Source of the DNA: Anseranas semipalmata
Taxonomy: Eukaryota; Chordata; Aves; Anseriformes; Anseranatidae
DNA: 64,000 nucleotides
NCBI GenBank assembly: GCA_013399115.1
Contig: VXAA01005633.1
Location: 235,963 to 299,962, forward strand
Direction of reading: 5' to 3'
Below the pieces are notes generated by a model. It saw nothing but the letters and a program-made list of their open reading frames with translations, was not told the origin of the DNA and ran no database searches. The position numbers and the translations under genes are program-made. Below, piece after piece: positions 1 through 12,062 of this stretch (its first letter is position 1; the number at the start of each line of letters is the position of its first letter).

Positions 1-3000
1 ATAAGCACACATTTATGTTAATTAAGAACACATCTAGGGTTGGAGAGGCTGGAGAAGTGGATATTACTGTACAGAATATATATGATCAATCTTAAATATG
101 TTGTGCCGGTAACTGCATATTACTATATGCTACACACTATACTTAGCAAGTCTGTCTGTCAGAAAGCTCTAATTGCTTTATGTGTGAGAACATTAAGCTG
201 CAATAAATTTATATACACAGCTGTTCCATTACTGCAGAACAAGTTTTATCTCCTAATAAATTGATGTTTCTTTTTAGTGTCAACTCAAACCAAAATTTAC
301 ACCCAAGAAGGTGAACCTTAACATCACATAATTAGTTCAGTGACACCAGTGGTAATAGAGGGTACACACTGTACATCTCTTCAACATATTGATGGAGAAA
401 AGTTTTGACTTCTGTTAATTGTTTCTTGAAAGCTTAATTGTGATTAAGAGCAGCTTTAATTGGAAAAGGAAAAGAAATCGTGACCTTTAAAATACACACT
501 GCAAATAGCATGTCTGCGTTTACAAGGAGGTGCACCGTAATGGAAAAAAAAAAAACTAAAAGCCTTCTTTAAAATAGGGTGTGGGGGGGGAAAAGTCATT
601 GTGGTTCTGTATGGAGTCACGTTTAGGTTAATGGAACAGAAGCTTAGACTACCCTAGACTTTTGATTAATATTTAATTAATCTTCTGTAGAAGACTCTGA
701 TTTGAATTAAACTGGATACTAATAAAGGAACCAATTCACCAAAGAGTTCACATAAATTTGACCTGCCATTATGAGGATTTAAATTAAAATGGCCAAAGTT
801 TTGTTTTCTGCACATTTTATGGCTGCTCTACATCAAGTGCAAGTAATTTACTAGGAGTGATAGACTTGGGAAAAATGCGACCTGAATTGTGCACTAGTAA
901 TAGAGCCATAGCTGTAAAATAAGACATGCCATTTGGTTTATTTTAAATAAGTACCATGAGCTAATGAGTTGCATTGTGCTCTCAAAACAGGCTTTTAAAA
1001 TCCTTGCAAAAGAAGCAATTGCCTGTACACAACCAGGGGAAGTATAGTTGCTTATATGTAATCAGAAAACTGGACTTGTGTCTTTGTCCTTGATTGTCTT
1101 GCATTCAGCTGACAGGAGAATGAAAGGAAGAGGCCTTATGTGAGTCCTGAGGCTATTATCATTTTATTTGTGCCAATGGCTTGAAATGATATTGCTTGAT
1201 TAAGAAAAAAAAAAAAAAGATCCTTTGGTCCTTATTTTTCAGCCACTGTCATGCCTTCATATCTTCATGGTGAAGGATAAAGACTTTTCCCCTGTAAGAA
1301 GATAGATAGTCTTTTATCTTGTGCTCAGAAGCATGGACTTTGTGTTTGGGAGACTGGTTTGGGGGATCTGCTCATGCTTCTACATTGTCTTTTACTCAAG
1401 TGGCAATAAAATGTTGGAAACAAAGGCTGTCCTGAACTGCTGTGACTTCCTTGATTCCCCTTTCCATACTCCGTGGGGGTGGCTGGAGTCAGTATTGCCG
1501 ACTGCAAAGACAGGGAGGGGTTGAAGGGGCTCTTTCAGGATCCTCCTTTTTATCCACCTGATGGATGTTTGAAGGGCAAAAAAAATCAGATCTTTGTGGG
1601 TCCTGCTTCCTAAGGATATTTATCATTCTTGTCTTACATTACCTTAAATTCTTGGGTTTGGTTTCCCTGAAAGCAGATCACTGTGCAGTTCAAATGGGAA
1701 AATTCACAGGATTCAAACTTTATTTGAGTTAGCAGCATAGGAATATAAACTGCTCTCTGGAAGTTGTGTCTTGCGTAGTTTGTTTTGAAAATTCCCTTAG
1801 ATATCGATAGAGTGCTGTTACTTTTTGTAGTGGAGAAGGCATGCTCAGAGAAAGCTAGTGCTTACACAAGTGACATGCAATATCTTACACCACTGCCCTC
1901 TTTACAACATCATGGCAGTCACATGTGACAAAAAATAAAATGTGAGCTGTTAAAATATAACCCTTGGATTACAATACTACAATGTGAAAATACTACAGTA
2001 TGAGTTTACTTCAGAGATTAATCATAAATACCAGTGAAGTTTTGTGTTGATATTTCACTCATCTTTCACATAACAGCTCGTTGCGTTAATAAAGCTCATT
2101 GTATTGAAAAAGATTTAAAAAAAAATCAAAACCTAATTTCAATTCTTATTTTTTAAGGTAATTGAAGAAGCTGCACTGAGCTTTTAAAGGCAGAAGGTAG
2201 AAAAATATCTTTATACATTGTTTCAAATAAATACAAACATTTGTTAAAAAAAAAAAAAAAAACATACTCTTCTATATAGGCATCTCAGACAGTTCAGCCT
2301 ATTTGTTTTTTGCTGGTGAAGAATGGCCAATGCCAGTAGAAACAAGTCTATAATTTGCATGAAATGGAACTGGCACTACCGTATTGCTTATGTTAATAGC
2401 TGCAGTTACTTGCCTGTAATATTTCATCTTGTCTTTTGGGATCATGAAAGAGCATTTTGTAGGTATGTATCAAATTCTTCAGGTCAACTGGGTTCACAGT
2501 TACACAGGCTTACAGTTCTGTAGCTTCATTTTCTTCTGCTGGCAGGAGTTCCTCTTTGCTGGAAGTACCCCAAGGAATCTCTTAAAGAAGACGTGGAGGG
2601 TATTAGAATGTCAGGGTACAACTTAGCCTTCTGTCATTCATTTAATAATTATACATTTTCTGGTGTTGTAACAATTAATTCCTTTTACAAGACAGCAGTT
2701 ATGTATGAACTTTATATAGACTTATTAGCTGTTTCCCTGGAATATACATTGCTTCCATCAACTGAAAAACTCCATTTTCATCTCAATGTGGTTCTGTCAT
2801 CCTAGCAATGCCTTCAGAGTCTTAATCCTGAAATAAGAGAAGAAGGGAAAATATTTTAAATAATGAATAACAATGACAAACTTTTATTTTGGGAGGTTGT
2901 TTTTCATAGACATTTGTTTACTGTGTAGATCAAATGCTTAGTGTGTCCTTTGACAAGTACAGTCCATTAAATGCTTTATTCATGATCTGGGATCAAGGGA

Positions 3001-4604
3001 TTGTCTCAGTTCTAGCCTGCTGTCTGAAATACGATAATACAAGCAATTTCTATTAAGTATTATGCTTTGGGAGAGTGGGGCGAAAAGGAGAAATTCTTTA
3101 ATCTCTTTGATCAGATTTGAATGGTAGAGAAATCTAATGCATTAATGTTTAAAATTAGAGATTTTATCAGCAATCATTTTAGTAAGTGGAACTTGGGCTG
3201 CTGTACTGAATAAATATACTTAGTACATGTAATGTGTTGATTTCCCTAGAGTTGCTCTTTAATTCATTGTAGAGAAGATTCAACTAGTAAATAACAAAAA
3301 GAAGAAACTGAGTGATATTGCTGTAAGTGGGCTTGTTCAAATTGGTGTGACGTGCATCTTTAGCCCAGGGATAATTTACCAGATCATTTTTATAGCAAAT
3401 TGTTTCAGAATCAATCCCTGAATTTCATATTGGTAACAAGAAGCCCCAAAACCAAAATTATTCATTATTTCTTCCCCTAAAACCTTTTCAAAACTCTTGG
3501 TTAGATCTGCAGATGCCTGTAAACTCTCATAGCTTTGTTGGATTCAATGGGTCTAGACAGGTTTGCGCTAGTTAAGACGCAACTCCAGCATTGCATTTTA
3601 GAGCACTGTATTGGAACTGACGTCGCTGTTCTTCAGTTAGAATTACGTATGTAACAATTTCCATTTCAGTGAAGCTTATGAATTAGGAATCTCACATTTT
3701 AATAGCGTTCAGGAAATAATTTCTGGTTTCTATACAGGGAATCATGAAGTGTGCGCACATCAGACACTCCAACAGCAACAGAAGGTTCTGGTTTGTGGCA
3801 GCGTGTTAGCTGCTGGGCCTCCTGCCTGAAGTGTCTGAAATAGAATTACAGTACAATTTATTAAATTTATGATCAAGCTGTAGAAGAAAAAACATTTTCA
3901 AAACATTTTCATGTTTTTATGATCTGACTGTTGATCTGTATCATGTGACTAATCTGTTATATTTTGGGATATCTGGCTGGTACAGGTTTCAACAGCAGTA
4001 ATGCATACTATACAGTTGTGTTTAGCATTTTCAAAACTTTTTTTTTAGCTCTTGCCACTAGGGCTAAAATCTTCCTAATTAATGGTGTCAGAATAAAGCA
4101 ATATCTTAGAAATCCAACTGAAACTATGTAAAGATGACAAAATAAAGTGATATCAGTATGGATATATTTTAACACGATGTCAAAACATATTGTCATCAAA
4201 ATCCCCAGAGATACCATTATAGTGTCAAAATGAAACATTATCAACCGAAGACTGTAGGAATAACAACATGAAATGATACCATTGTAACTTTGTAACATAA
4301 CGTCAATATCATGCAAAATAAATCTGAAGTACTAAGTGGAATTACTTATTATACATATTTCATTTCTTTCTGTTTACTAAAAAAATATGGCAATTATGTT
4401 ACTGGAAAGAAACTTACAGCATTTGTGTAGCATTTGTTGACGTAATGTAAAAGTTGAAATACAAATGATCCATACCAAGGAGATCTTAACCACAGAAGCT
4501 GTTATGTTGCATTCCTTGTCTTTTCTCAGGCAGGACTATATGTGTCTGTATGTTTCAGAAACTAAAAATCTCTGTGCTTTTTTTTTTTTTTTTTTTTCCT
4601 ATAA

Positions 4605-4762
4605 ATGGAATGGAATGGAATAGGATAGAATAAAAAAGAATAGAATAGAATAGAATAGAATAGAATAGAATAGAATAGAATAGAATAAGGAGTTCAGCTG
4701 AAAGGGACCTTCCAGTCCAACTGCCTGACCACTTCAGGGCTAATCAAAAGTTAAAGCATGTT
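4605..4762 (-). mobile_element. CR1 LINE 3' fragment with expanded tail
   Basis: Read on the minus strand, this is a short 3' piece of a CR1 non-LTR retrotransposon. The segment 4688-4762 carries the typical words of the CR1 3' untranslated region seen in reverse (AGTTCAGCTGAAAGGGACCT, then a tract matching 'TCCAACTGCCTGACCACTTC'). The 3' tail has grown into a GAATA-type microsatellite at 4606-4687. It is strongly 5'-truncated, as is usual for CR1, and has no coding capacity. Confidence 0.85.
4606..4687. repeat. (GAATA)n microsatellite
   Basis: About 80 bp of GAATA/GAATG pentamers, imperfect on the left (GGAAT units) and perfect in the middle. It abuts the CR1 body directly, so it most likely arose by expansion of the CR1 tail repeat. 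Confidence 0.95.
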
Positions 4763-4872
4763 AAATATATAATTAAATATAAATTTGATGTACAAACAGT
4801 AGCATAGTATACTCTGTAAAGATCCATTAAAATTATAGTAAAGTAAATGAGAACTGGTCGTGTATAGACTTT

Positions 4873-5012
4873 AGAATCACAGAATCATAGAATCAAGTAG
4901 GCTGGAAAAGACCTTGAAATCACCAGGTCCAACCATCAGCCTGACCTCCCATCACTAAACCATATCCCTTAGTCCAACATTATACAGGCTCTTAAAACCA
5001 TTTCTTAAACGA
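4873..5012 (-). mobile_element. CR1 LINE 3' fragment
   Basis: Begins with the reverse-complemented CR1 tail (AGAATCACAGAATCATAGAATC). It continues with the typical 3' end words (GGCTGGAAAAGACCTTGAAATC, GTCCAACCATCAGCCTGACC) and fades out near 5012. It lies about 110 bp from another CR1 fragment in the same orientation, but the two bodies are from different subfamilies, so these are two insertions rather than one broken element. No coding capacity. Confidence 0.9.
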
Positions 5013-5517
5013 GGCTTTTGCCCATTTATAGACATATGAACTCAAACACAGAGAGGCTGAGTGGCCATGGATCACAGATGGACAGAAAAATTTATTCTAA
5101 TTAATTTTTCTGCCTAAGGACTAAACGGTTAGATTACACTGCCATGCCAGTTGATGATCACCTTCCACCAGGCATTCCTGGCACTAGACTTTCTCAGGAG
5201 GATTCATTTTTCATCTACCTTGAGCCCAAATTAGTCATCTAGGGTGCGATTCATCTGCTCTAATATAGTTGTCTAAATCTACCCATCGAAGTCTGAGCTC
5301 GTCACTCTACACTTCTTCGTCAATGAAGAGAACTAATGAGCTCTCAAGGGTGAGTAATTGCATCCTAAGACAGGTGCTGTGAATTTCCACCCTGGAGTAA
5401 TTTATTTCTGTATATTTCCCTCACAAAGGGCCTAGATATCTAGTTTTAACATCATGCCTACCTCTTAGTTGAATAAAATTGGTTGAGAAAAATCCTGCCT
5501 TAACCTTTTCCTGGTAA

Positions 5518-5541
5518 ATAGCTTAGCAATAGCTAAGCTAT
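5518..5541. repeat. Perfect short inverted repeat (hairpin)
   Basis: ATAGCTTAGC (5518-5527) and GCTAAGCTAT (5532-5541) are perfect reverse complements around the 4-base loop AATA. Further AGCTATAG-like words follow to about 5565. The stem is too short for a microRNA precursor. Confidence 0.9.
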
Positions 5542-7252
5542 AGTGCTATAGCTTTCCTATAGCCTTTATCAGGTTAATTGTCTTGGTAAACCACTAAAAT
5601 GGTGTTACAAGTAAATACTGTATTTCTCCTACAGTGAAAGAAATACACGTTTGGGTATCTGAAATCTGTGCTTGGGATGAGACTAAGCCACCCAAGAATA
5701 GTAAAGATAAGACTTCAGTATTTCTCATCCAGTGTTTCAAAACATAGCAATGCCATCAGCAATTACTAAGCATCCTGCACAGTACATCTGAAAAAATAAT
5801 TCCTGAGGAACAGATGCTTTCAACATTTCCAAGAGGAAAAATAAATGAAATAGTTTGAAAATATGTTATGTACTATAAGCTGAATCCTAGGTGATTCCCT
5901 GAATAACCTACTGATTTTTTGGATAAAAGGTAGTGCTTTTCTTGTCTGTCCTTGCTTGGAATTGATTTTTTTTTTTTTTTGGAAAATAACTCTCAGACCA
6001 TCACTTTATGGCAATTTCTAGTTTTAAGTTAATCAAGACAGTGTGGTGGTAATGCATGATTAAAATTTATTAAAATCTTTAAAATCTTCATCTTTACAGT
6101 AAAATGCTGTAAAGGATTTATCCAGAAATCAGTTGCTTTACAAGATATCGTATAAAGATTTTTTAATCTCTAGACGTAAATATTATTTAATTAAAACTCT
6201 TAATTAGTTTTCTTTTTTTTTTTTTTGCTAGTCAGTATAATCTTAGAGATCAACTTCATAAGAAGGCAACAGCCATGTGAATTTAAGCACCAATTCAAGT
6301 AATCAATCTTAGCTTTGATTTTCATTTTTTCTTGCCTGAGTCATGTGGGAAACTGCATGCACAGGCACTAACTGATGAAATGCTTAACAGTAAGCTCAGA
6401 TTTAAAGTTTTATTTAGAGGTTGCAGATTATTTAGTGCCAAAAATAAGACAGTGATTCCACATTTCTCTGTGTTTTATGTAGAATTTCTGATTGACTACT
6501 AACGCTCCTAGCAGAGGGGGTTTTCCTGCATTTTGGATTTTTGAAACCTCATGAAGCTTTGACCTAGCCCTGGCATTCTTAGGCCAGTCATTTTTGTTTG
6601 TTTGTTTTTAATGGACAACTTCTCATTTTGCACTTGGAAATTAGTCTATAGTTAGAGTAAGATGTAATGTAAAATCAATCAAAATATTATTTGGAGATTT
6701 ATAATGCAATAGCCTCTCTGTCAAAGAGCAGAAATAATTATGCCATAACTATATTAGCTGCTGGTAAGGACTGTGGAAGCCACATGAACTTTGTGTAAAG
6801 TATGATCTTTTTAAATGTTCAGGCATTTTAAAGAAATGTCTTTGCCTATACATCGCTGTTTCTCTAGCAATGCACTGCTTGATACTATAGTTCTATTTGT
6901 ACTTAAAAATAAAGATGTCATTTTTAGTGAGGGCAAGTGCTCACAAGTCAAAAACATTCTGTTGCATTTTGCTAGTTACAACACCCTGATATCTATTTCC
7001 TAAGCTTTTATCTGTAGTTAAAGAGAAATAAAACAACATAAAATACTTTTCGAATTTCAAGTATAGCTTATGTCAGTATGTTTAACAAGACCTAAATATC
7101 TTCTAAAATTTTTTTGGCATTGAAACAGAACTAAATTTCACCATTTACAAACACAGTGTAATAGTGCATTATTTGAATAAAAGGATAATGTATTAGTCAC
7201 TCAGTTTCGATGCATACTTCAAATCAAAAGGTACAATCAGGATCCACCCATG

Positions 7253-7276
7253 AAAAGCCTGTGTCAACAGGCTTTT
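7253..7276. repeat. Perfect short inverted repeat followed by T run
   Basis: AAAAGCCTGT (7253-7262) and ACAGGCTTTT (7267-7276) are perfect reverse complements with a GTCA loop, followed by more T residues. It resembles a bacterial intrinsic terminator in form, but in a vertebrate intron it has no such expected role. Confidence 0.9.
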
Positions 7277-9392
7277 TTTCCACTTGATAATGTTGGATAG
7301 AGTTTGGCTGTCAAGCAGATTTTATACTGTAAACTGTCACCATGTTTCCATAGCTGAAGTCATGTAAGGTGTGCTAGAGTAAGCCGGGTTGTCCCTATGT
7401 AACAACATTCACACTAACCAGGTGGTGTTGGCTACGGGCAGATGTCTCTTTTCACAAATAGCTGGTGTGCTTTTAAAAGTTACCGCTCCCTGACTGCTTA
7501 TTGTAGTTCCACTCCTGAAGATTTCTGCCCCAACATCTCATCCAGAAAGGAGATCAGAGGGAGCACTCCCTAAATAGCTTCCAGCAAAGCAGTTGGATTA
7601 GCTTAAACAGAGACGAAGGCTGACATCGCCTGAAGCTCGCTTGAGATCGCTCTGATGATCCCTTCTGCTGGCACAGGAATGGCCAGCTAGGTCCAGGAGA
7701 GGATTTCTACTCTGTGGTCTTTGTTAAATATACTTGTATTACTGTGCCAGGCAAGCCTCCTCGTGTTGACACAAAATATCCCGTGATGACTAATTGTGGA
7801 TGTTCATCAGACCTTACAGCACTGGAACCAGCATTGTCTGTTCCAGGTAGGATGAGAAGACTTTTAGAAGGTCAAAGCCTGCTTCTTCACCTGCCGCTGA
7901 TGTAACATTATATTTCAGTTAGAAGCAAAAATGCAAAGTTTTCCTTTGCTTGATCAGAGTTTTAACTTTATTTTCTTTTCCCATGATTTATTAAATCTTT
8001 GTAGGTGTGTTTTTGCCATTTCCCTAATATTTTGATATGAAATTTATGGAGTTAGATTTCACATTTTTTTGTTTAGGTTATATGCGGTGTTCTTTTTTTC
8101 TTTTTCTTTTGTTAACTTCGAAAATGCAATGCCCTATTACAACAGCTGTAACAAGTTGTATGTGATTGAAAATTGCCTTAGCTTGTATCTGCAAAATCTA
8201 ACAGCTCCAAAGGAAGGTTTAAACTGCATGATAACCCAGTAGCTGAATATCTGTTTTCAGATGTTTATAGTAAACTCCTAAAATCTCTGCTTTTCTTTTT
8301 AGTAGAAGAACTCCCCTGAAAAGTAAGACTGGATTTCTGTCTCCGGTGTGCAGGCTCTGACAGGCTAATAAGAAAGAGTGATGGTGGCAATAAAAAGGGT
8401 CTTGGGTGCATTCTTCAGATTTCACTGTTTGTAAAATGATGGCTCTGCTACAGAATGGCCACGCAGAGACTTGAAGTGAAATCTTGTCTGGAAAGTTTGA
8501 AGAGGCTGTTGTAGTGAAGTGACCTCCGCATCAGCTCCAGCTCTCTGTGTTGTTTATGGCTATCGCCATATCTGAAGCGAGTGCTGAATTAACAGCATTT
8601 GAGACTACCTTTTTAGCCCAGAGAACAAAGACATACATTTTTGACTTTTAGTGATTTACTGTCTTGAAATTCATGTGAAGTGATCAACCAATCACAATGT
8701 CAAAATCTGAAAAGAAAGTTCATCCGCTGAAGGAAGTGAGTGTATATGGGGGCTTGCATAACTTCTTTGTGGTGTGTTTGGTATTGGAGTTGATGACTAT
8801 CACTGTGAAAGTAAACTGGAAATGACATAAAACTTCCTGAAGAGCTGATTTCACATTCATACATGTTGACATATATCCTAGGCCTTAAATCCTTGTTTTG
8901 ATGGAATTAATACGCTAAAGTGTGTAGATAAGCATACAGGTAATGTGTTAGATCTTGCCTGTCATATTAAGCCAATCCTTGAATGTAGCTTCATTTAAAA
9001 AATACAGGCTTTAAAGGATATATAATGCTCTGTATTCTTTTAGCAAATATGCAATGGCAAGAGAGAAGGATTTTTATAACCTCGTGAACAGTAGAAATAA
9101 GCCAAGATTGAAAGAGATCTGGAAAAAAAAATCATAGGATGTATACCCTTCAGCATGCAAGAAGCTGCCCTTGTTAGAAGCTAACTTTGCATGCATAATT
9201 AATTTGAGCAGCACATTCAGTTTCTTACAACTAGAAGAGAAATTGAATTCAGGTGTTTGGTGAACATATGGGGGATTTACTGTGAATTTATGACCTGTGG
9301 TTTGAGTGTAAAACCCCAAGATACTAGCTGATAAAACTTAATGAAGCTTGTTCAGAGAAGCTATTTTTATTTGCAGTTTTGTAATTGATACA

Positions 9393-9423
<31 letters not shown>

Positions 9424-9612
9424 CTTTTCTTTTCTTTTCTTTTCTTTTCTTTTCTTTTCTTTTCTTTTCTTTTCTTTTCTTTTCTCTTCTTTTCTCTTCT
9501 CTTCTTTTCTCTTCTCTTCTCTTCTCTTCTCTTCTCTTCTCTTCTCTTCTCTTCTCTTCTCTTCTCTTCTCTTCTCTTCTCTTCTCTTCTCTTCTCTTCT
9601 CTTCTCTTCTCC
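9393..9612. repeat. Long pyrimidine microsatellite, (CTTTT)n then (CTTCT)n
   Basis: About 220 bp of uninterrupted C/T on the + strand. The left part (about 9404-9484) is perfect CTTTT pentamers. A mixed zone follows to about 9510, then CTTCT pentamers to about 9611. The homopurine complement is on the minus strand. It is open in several frames on both strands only because the unit lacks stop codons, giving low-complexity Phe/Leu/Ser or Lys/Arg/Glu frames that are not genes. Mirror symmetry makes it a good candidate for triplex (H-DNA) formation. Confidence 0.97.
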
Positions 9613-11975
9613 ACTTCTCCTCCTCCTTTTAATGCTTTATTCCCAATAATTTCTCTGGCACTTAAGAAAAACAGAAGTAGTTTAGGATAAACCTTTCTGT
9701 GCCTTCTTACATGTTACAAGTACAATTGCACCATGTTATAGTTGTAGTCTTAACAAATTTCGTCTCTTGCTCAACTGATTTTTCCTCAGACTGACTGTGG
9801 TAAGTCTGTAGTCATGCAACAGCTCTTCTATATGATGCTGGCTGTGGTCAGTCCTGTTTGTGTATCATGCCCATATGTGTTAATATCAGTGTGTTCATGC
9901 AAAATCAAGTCCCTGGTGTCTCAGAGAAGGATCATATGTAGCACACTGGAAGGAGACGACCATCAATAATTTAAGCTTGAGGACTGGTATTTAGCTGTCA
10001 GAAAATAAGACATAGAACAAAATTATAGGAAAAGACCAACCTGCTCTGCCAGTTTGGTGGCAGGAAGGAGACAGTGTAACCTCCATCACTGCTCAGACAT
10101 CATTGACGCTGGGATGTGTGGGCACAGTTGTCTGTGTCAGCAATGATTAACAAATCTGTTTAAGGTGAACAGACCAGCAGACTGTGCAGGGCAGGAAGGT
10201 GCTAACTTTAAGCCTAGTAAAGGGCATACTTTCATTTTATTTTACATCCCTGGCTTTTTGCAACAACTCAACAGTTTCTGCTTATCCACCCTCAAGGGCC
10301 ATCTGAAACAGAGAAATCCATCTGCTTGGAGTAAGCACCATGGCAAGAGGATGCTCAAGTTTCGTTAAATGTAGCAGAAGCCTTTATATTAGATTATCAC
10401 CACTCTGCTTTCTGTTGTGCTGTTTTCATCCTGCTCAAGCCAGAAGGAAGGGGCCCATTTTGTAGACAGTCAGCTAGTTCTGCACTTTGGTAAGGATGCA
10501 CGGTGCCAACTAATGCACAGCCACCAGAGTGAGGACAGCGTTAATCCTCCATGGGTTAGAAATAAGCTCTTTTTCTGCTCCTTTCTAGCGGTAGATACAG
10601 GTAGCTTCAGATTCAGCTCTTGATTTTTAATATGATGCAAGTAATCTGTCCAAACAGAAAGAAATTTATTTTATACAAATAGGTGGTATTTGTTTGCCAC
10701 CTTGAAGTGAATAAGAACCCATCTGTGTTTTATAACTGCTATCCAGAGATCTAAGCAGCCCGTCAGACCAGAGAGTCCCTGACAGCTCAAATCTGTGTTA
10801 GAAGATTTCAAGGTGTAAAGAACACTGTTTAGTAACCTTTTGGTTATTCTAGTCATGTTGCAACTGCCTGGTGATGTTGTTAAGACCCTTTTCCATGCTT
10901 TTTCAGGCCAATAAATTTTTTTCCAAAGCTTTAGTCATCCCTGTTCAGTAGCATGTTTGTATCTACTTTATCACACTGAAAATCTGTCTGTTTTGAAAGC
11001 ATTACAACTCTGTACATCAGTGCATGACATCACACTGAGACATTGTTTAATGATCTGAGACTCTGATGGTCATTGCTACAGCTGCTTGTTTCTGGAAATA
11101 TGTGACAGCCCTTGCCTATCTAAGCCTTGCTTACAGTTGCATTTTTAGACTGTGCTGGTGGTTGTATGTTTTAAAACAGTGCTCACAAAGTAGCTGATTG
11201 TAAAATGTGCCATCTGCAGATGGAAGGCAATGGGGTGCCAAACTTAGAAGTGATGCAACGACGCCCAGCCGCTTTGCAACCCAAGCTACTTTAGCCCTAA
11301 AAGCCTTTCCTTGGTTTTTATTTCTTTTAAGAACATCTAATAACGAGAGCATGTTGAAAGAAAAACATAGCTTATATCTGATGCTAGGAGGTGCTAATTG
11401 TCTTCTGTAAGTTCACAGATATCTTGTTATTAAGTAGGCATAGGGGAAGGCTCATAGCTGAAGTACTGTTTAGGCAAGCTGTGGTTACTGTAGAAAGTTG
11501 TAATTCCAGTTTTGTTGAAATGTTTAAAATTACCATAGGTCAAATCTTCAATAAACTTTGGATGAATTTCAAGTTAACCTCCTTCCTTCCCACTGGTAGT
11601 CCTGCATTCTTTGAGGTGGATTTGCCTTCAGATTTTCAGTTCATTTGAATGAAAAGCTCAAACAAATCATGGTGCATTTAATTAAACTTTCGAGAACTTG
11701 CGCCATACATCTGCAAAAGTCAAAAGGGAATTTAAGCACTGGGAACACCTGCATCCTAGTAGTCTGTTTGTTGATATGACCCTGCCTCTCTTGGCCTCTT
11801 CATCCAACAAGTCAAAATTCATTTTGCCTTAGACTGGCTGAGGACTCTTCATGTTGAATGTAATTTGTTTGGATCTGTCCCAAGGGATAATGATGTGACT
11901 TACATAAAAAGCTGTAAATAAAACAGAATATATCAGGACCTAAAAAAGAATTATGTTAGGTTTTCACTCTCTCTC

Positions 11976-12062
11976 TTTATTTTTATTTTTATTTTTATTT
12001 TTTTTATTTTTATTTTTTTATTTTTTATTTTTATTTATTTATTTATTTTTTATTTGTTTATT
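11976..12062. repeat. (TTTTA)n / (TTTA)n AT-rich microsatellite
   Basis: T-rich tract of imperfect TTTTTA and TTTA units, preceded by a short CT dinucleotide run (CACTCTCTCTC). Simple sequence with no coding content. Confidence 0.95.

Noticed and set aside
4008..4316. 102-codon minus-strand frame, hydrophobic
   Set aside because: Hydrophobicity comes from AT-rich composition. There is no family similarity and it lies in the intron.
7751..7846. Possible 96-bp cassette exon (AG before 7751, GTAGGAT after 7846)
   Set aside because: The polypyrimidine tract is weak, and in the phase required by the next PARD3 exon it meets an early stop (TGA). No homologous peptide is known to me.
9324..9690. 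Open frames of 94-101 codons on both strands, rich in Glu/Lys/Arg or Phe/Leu/Ser
   Set aside because: They are pure translations of the CTTTT/CTTCT microsatellite, which simply lacks stop codons.
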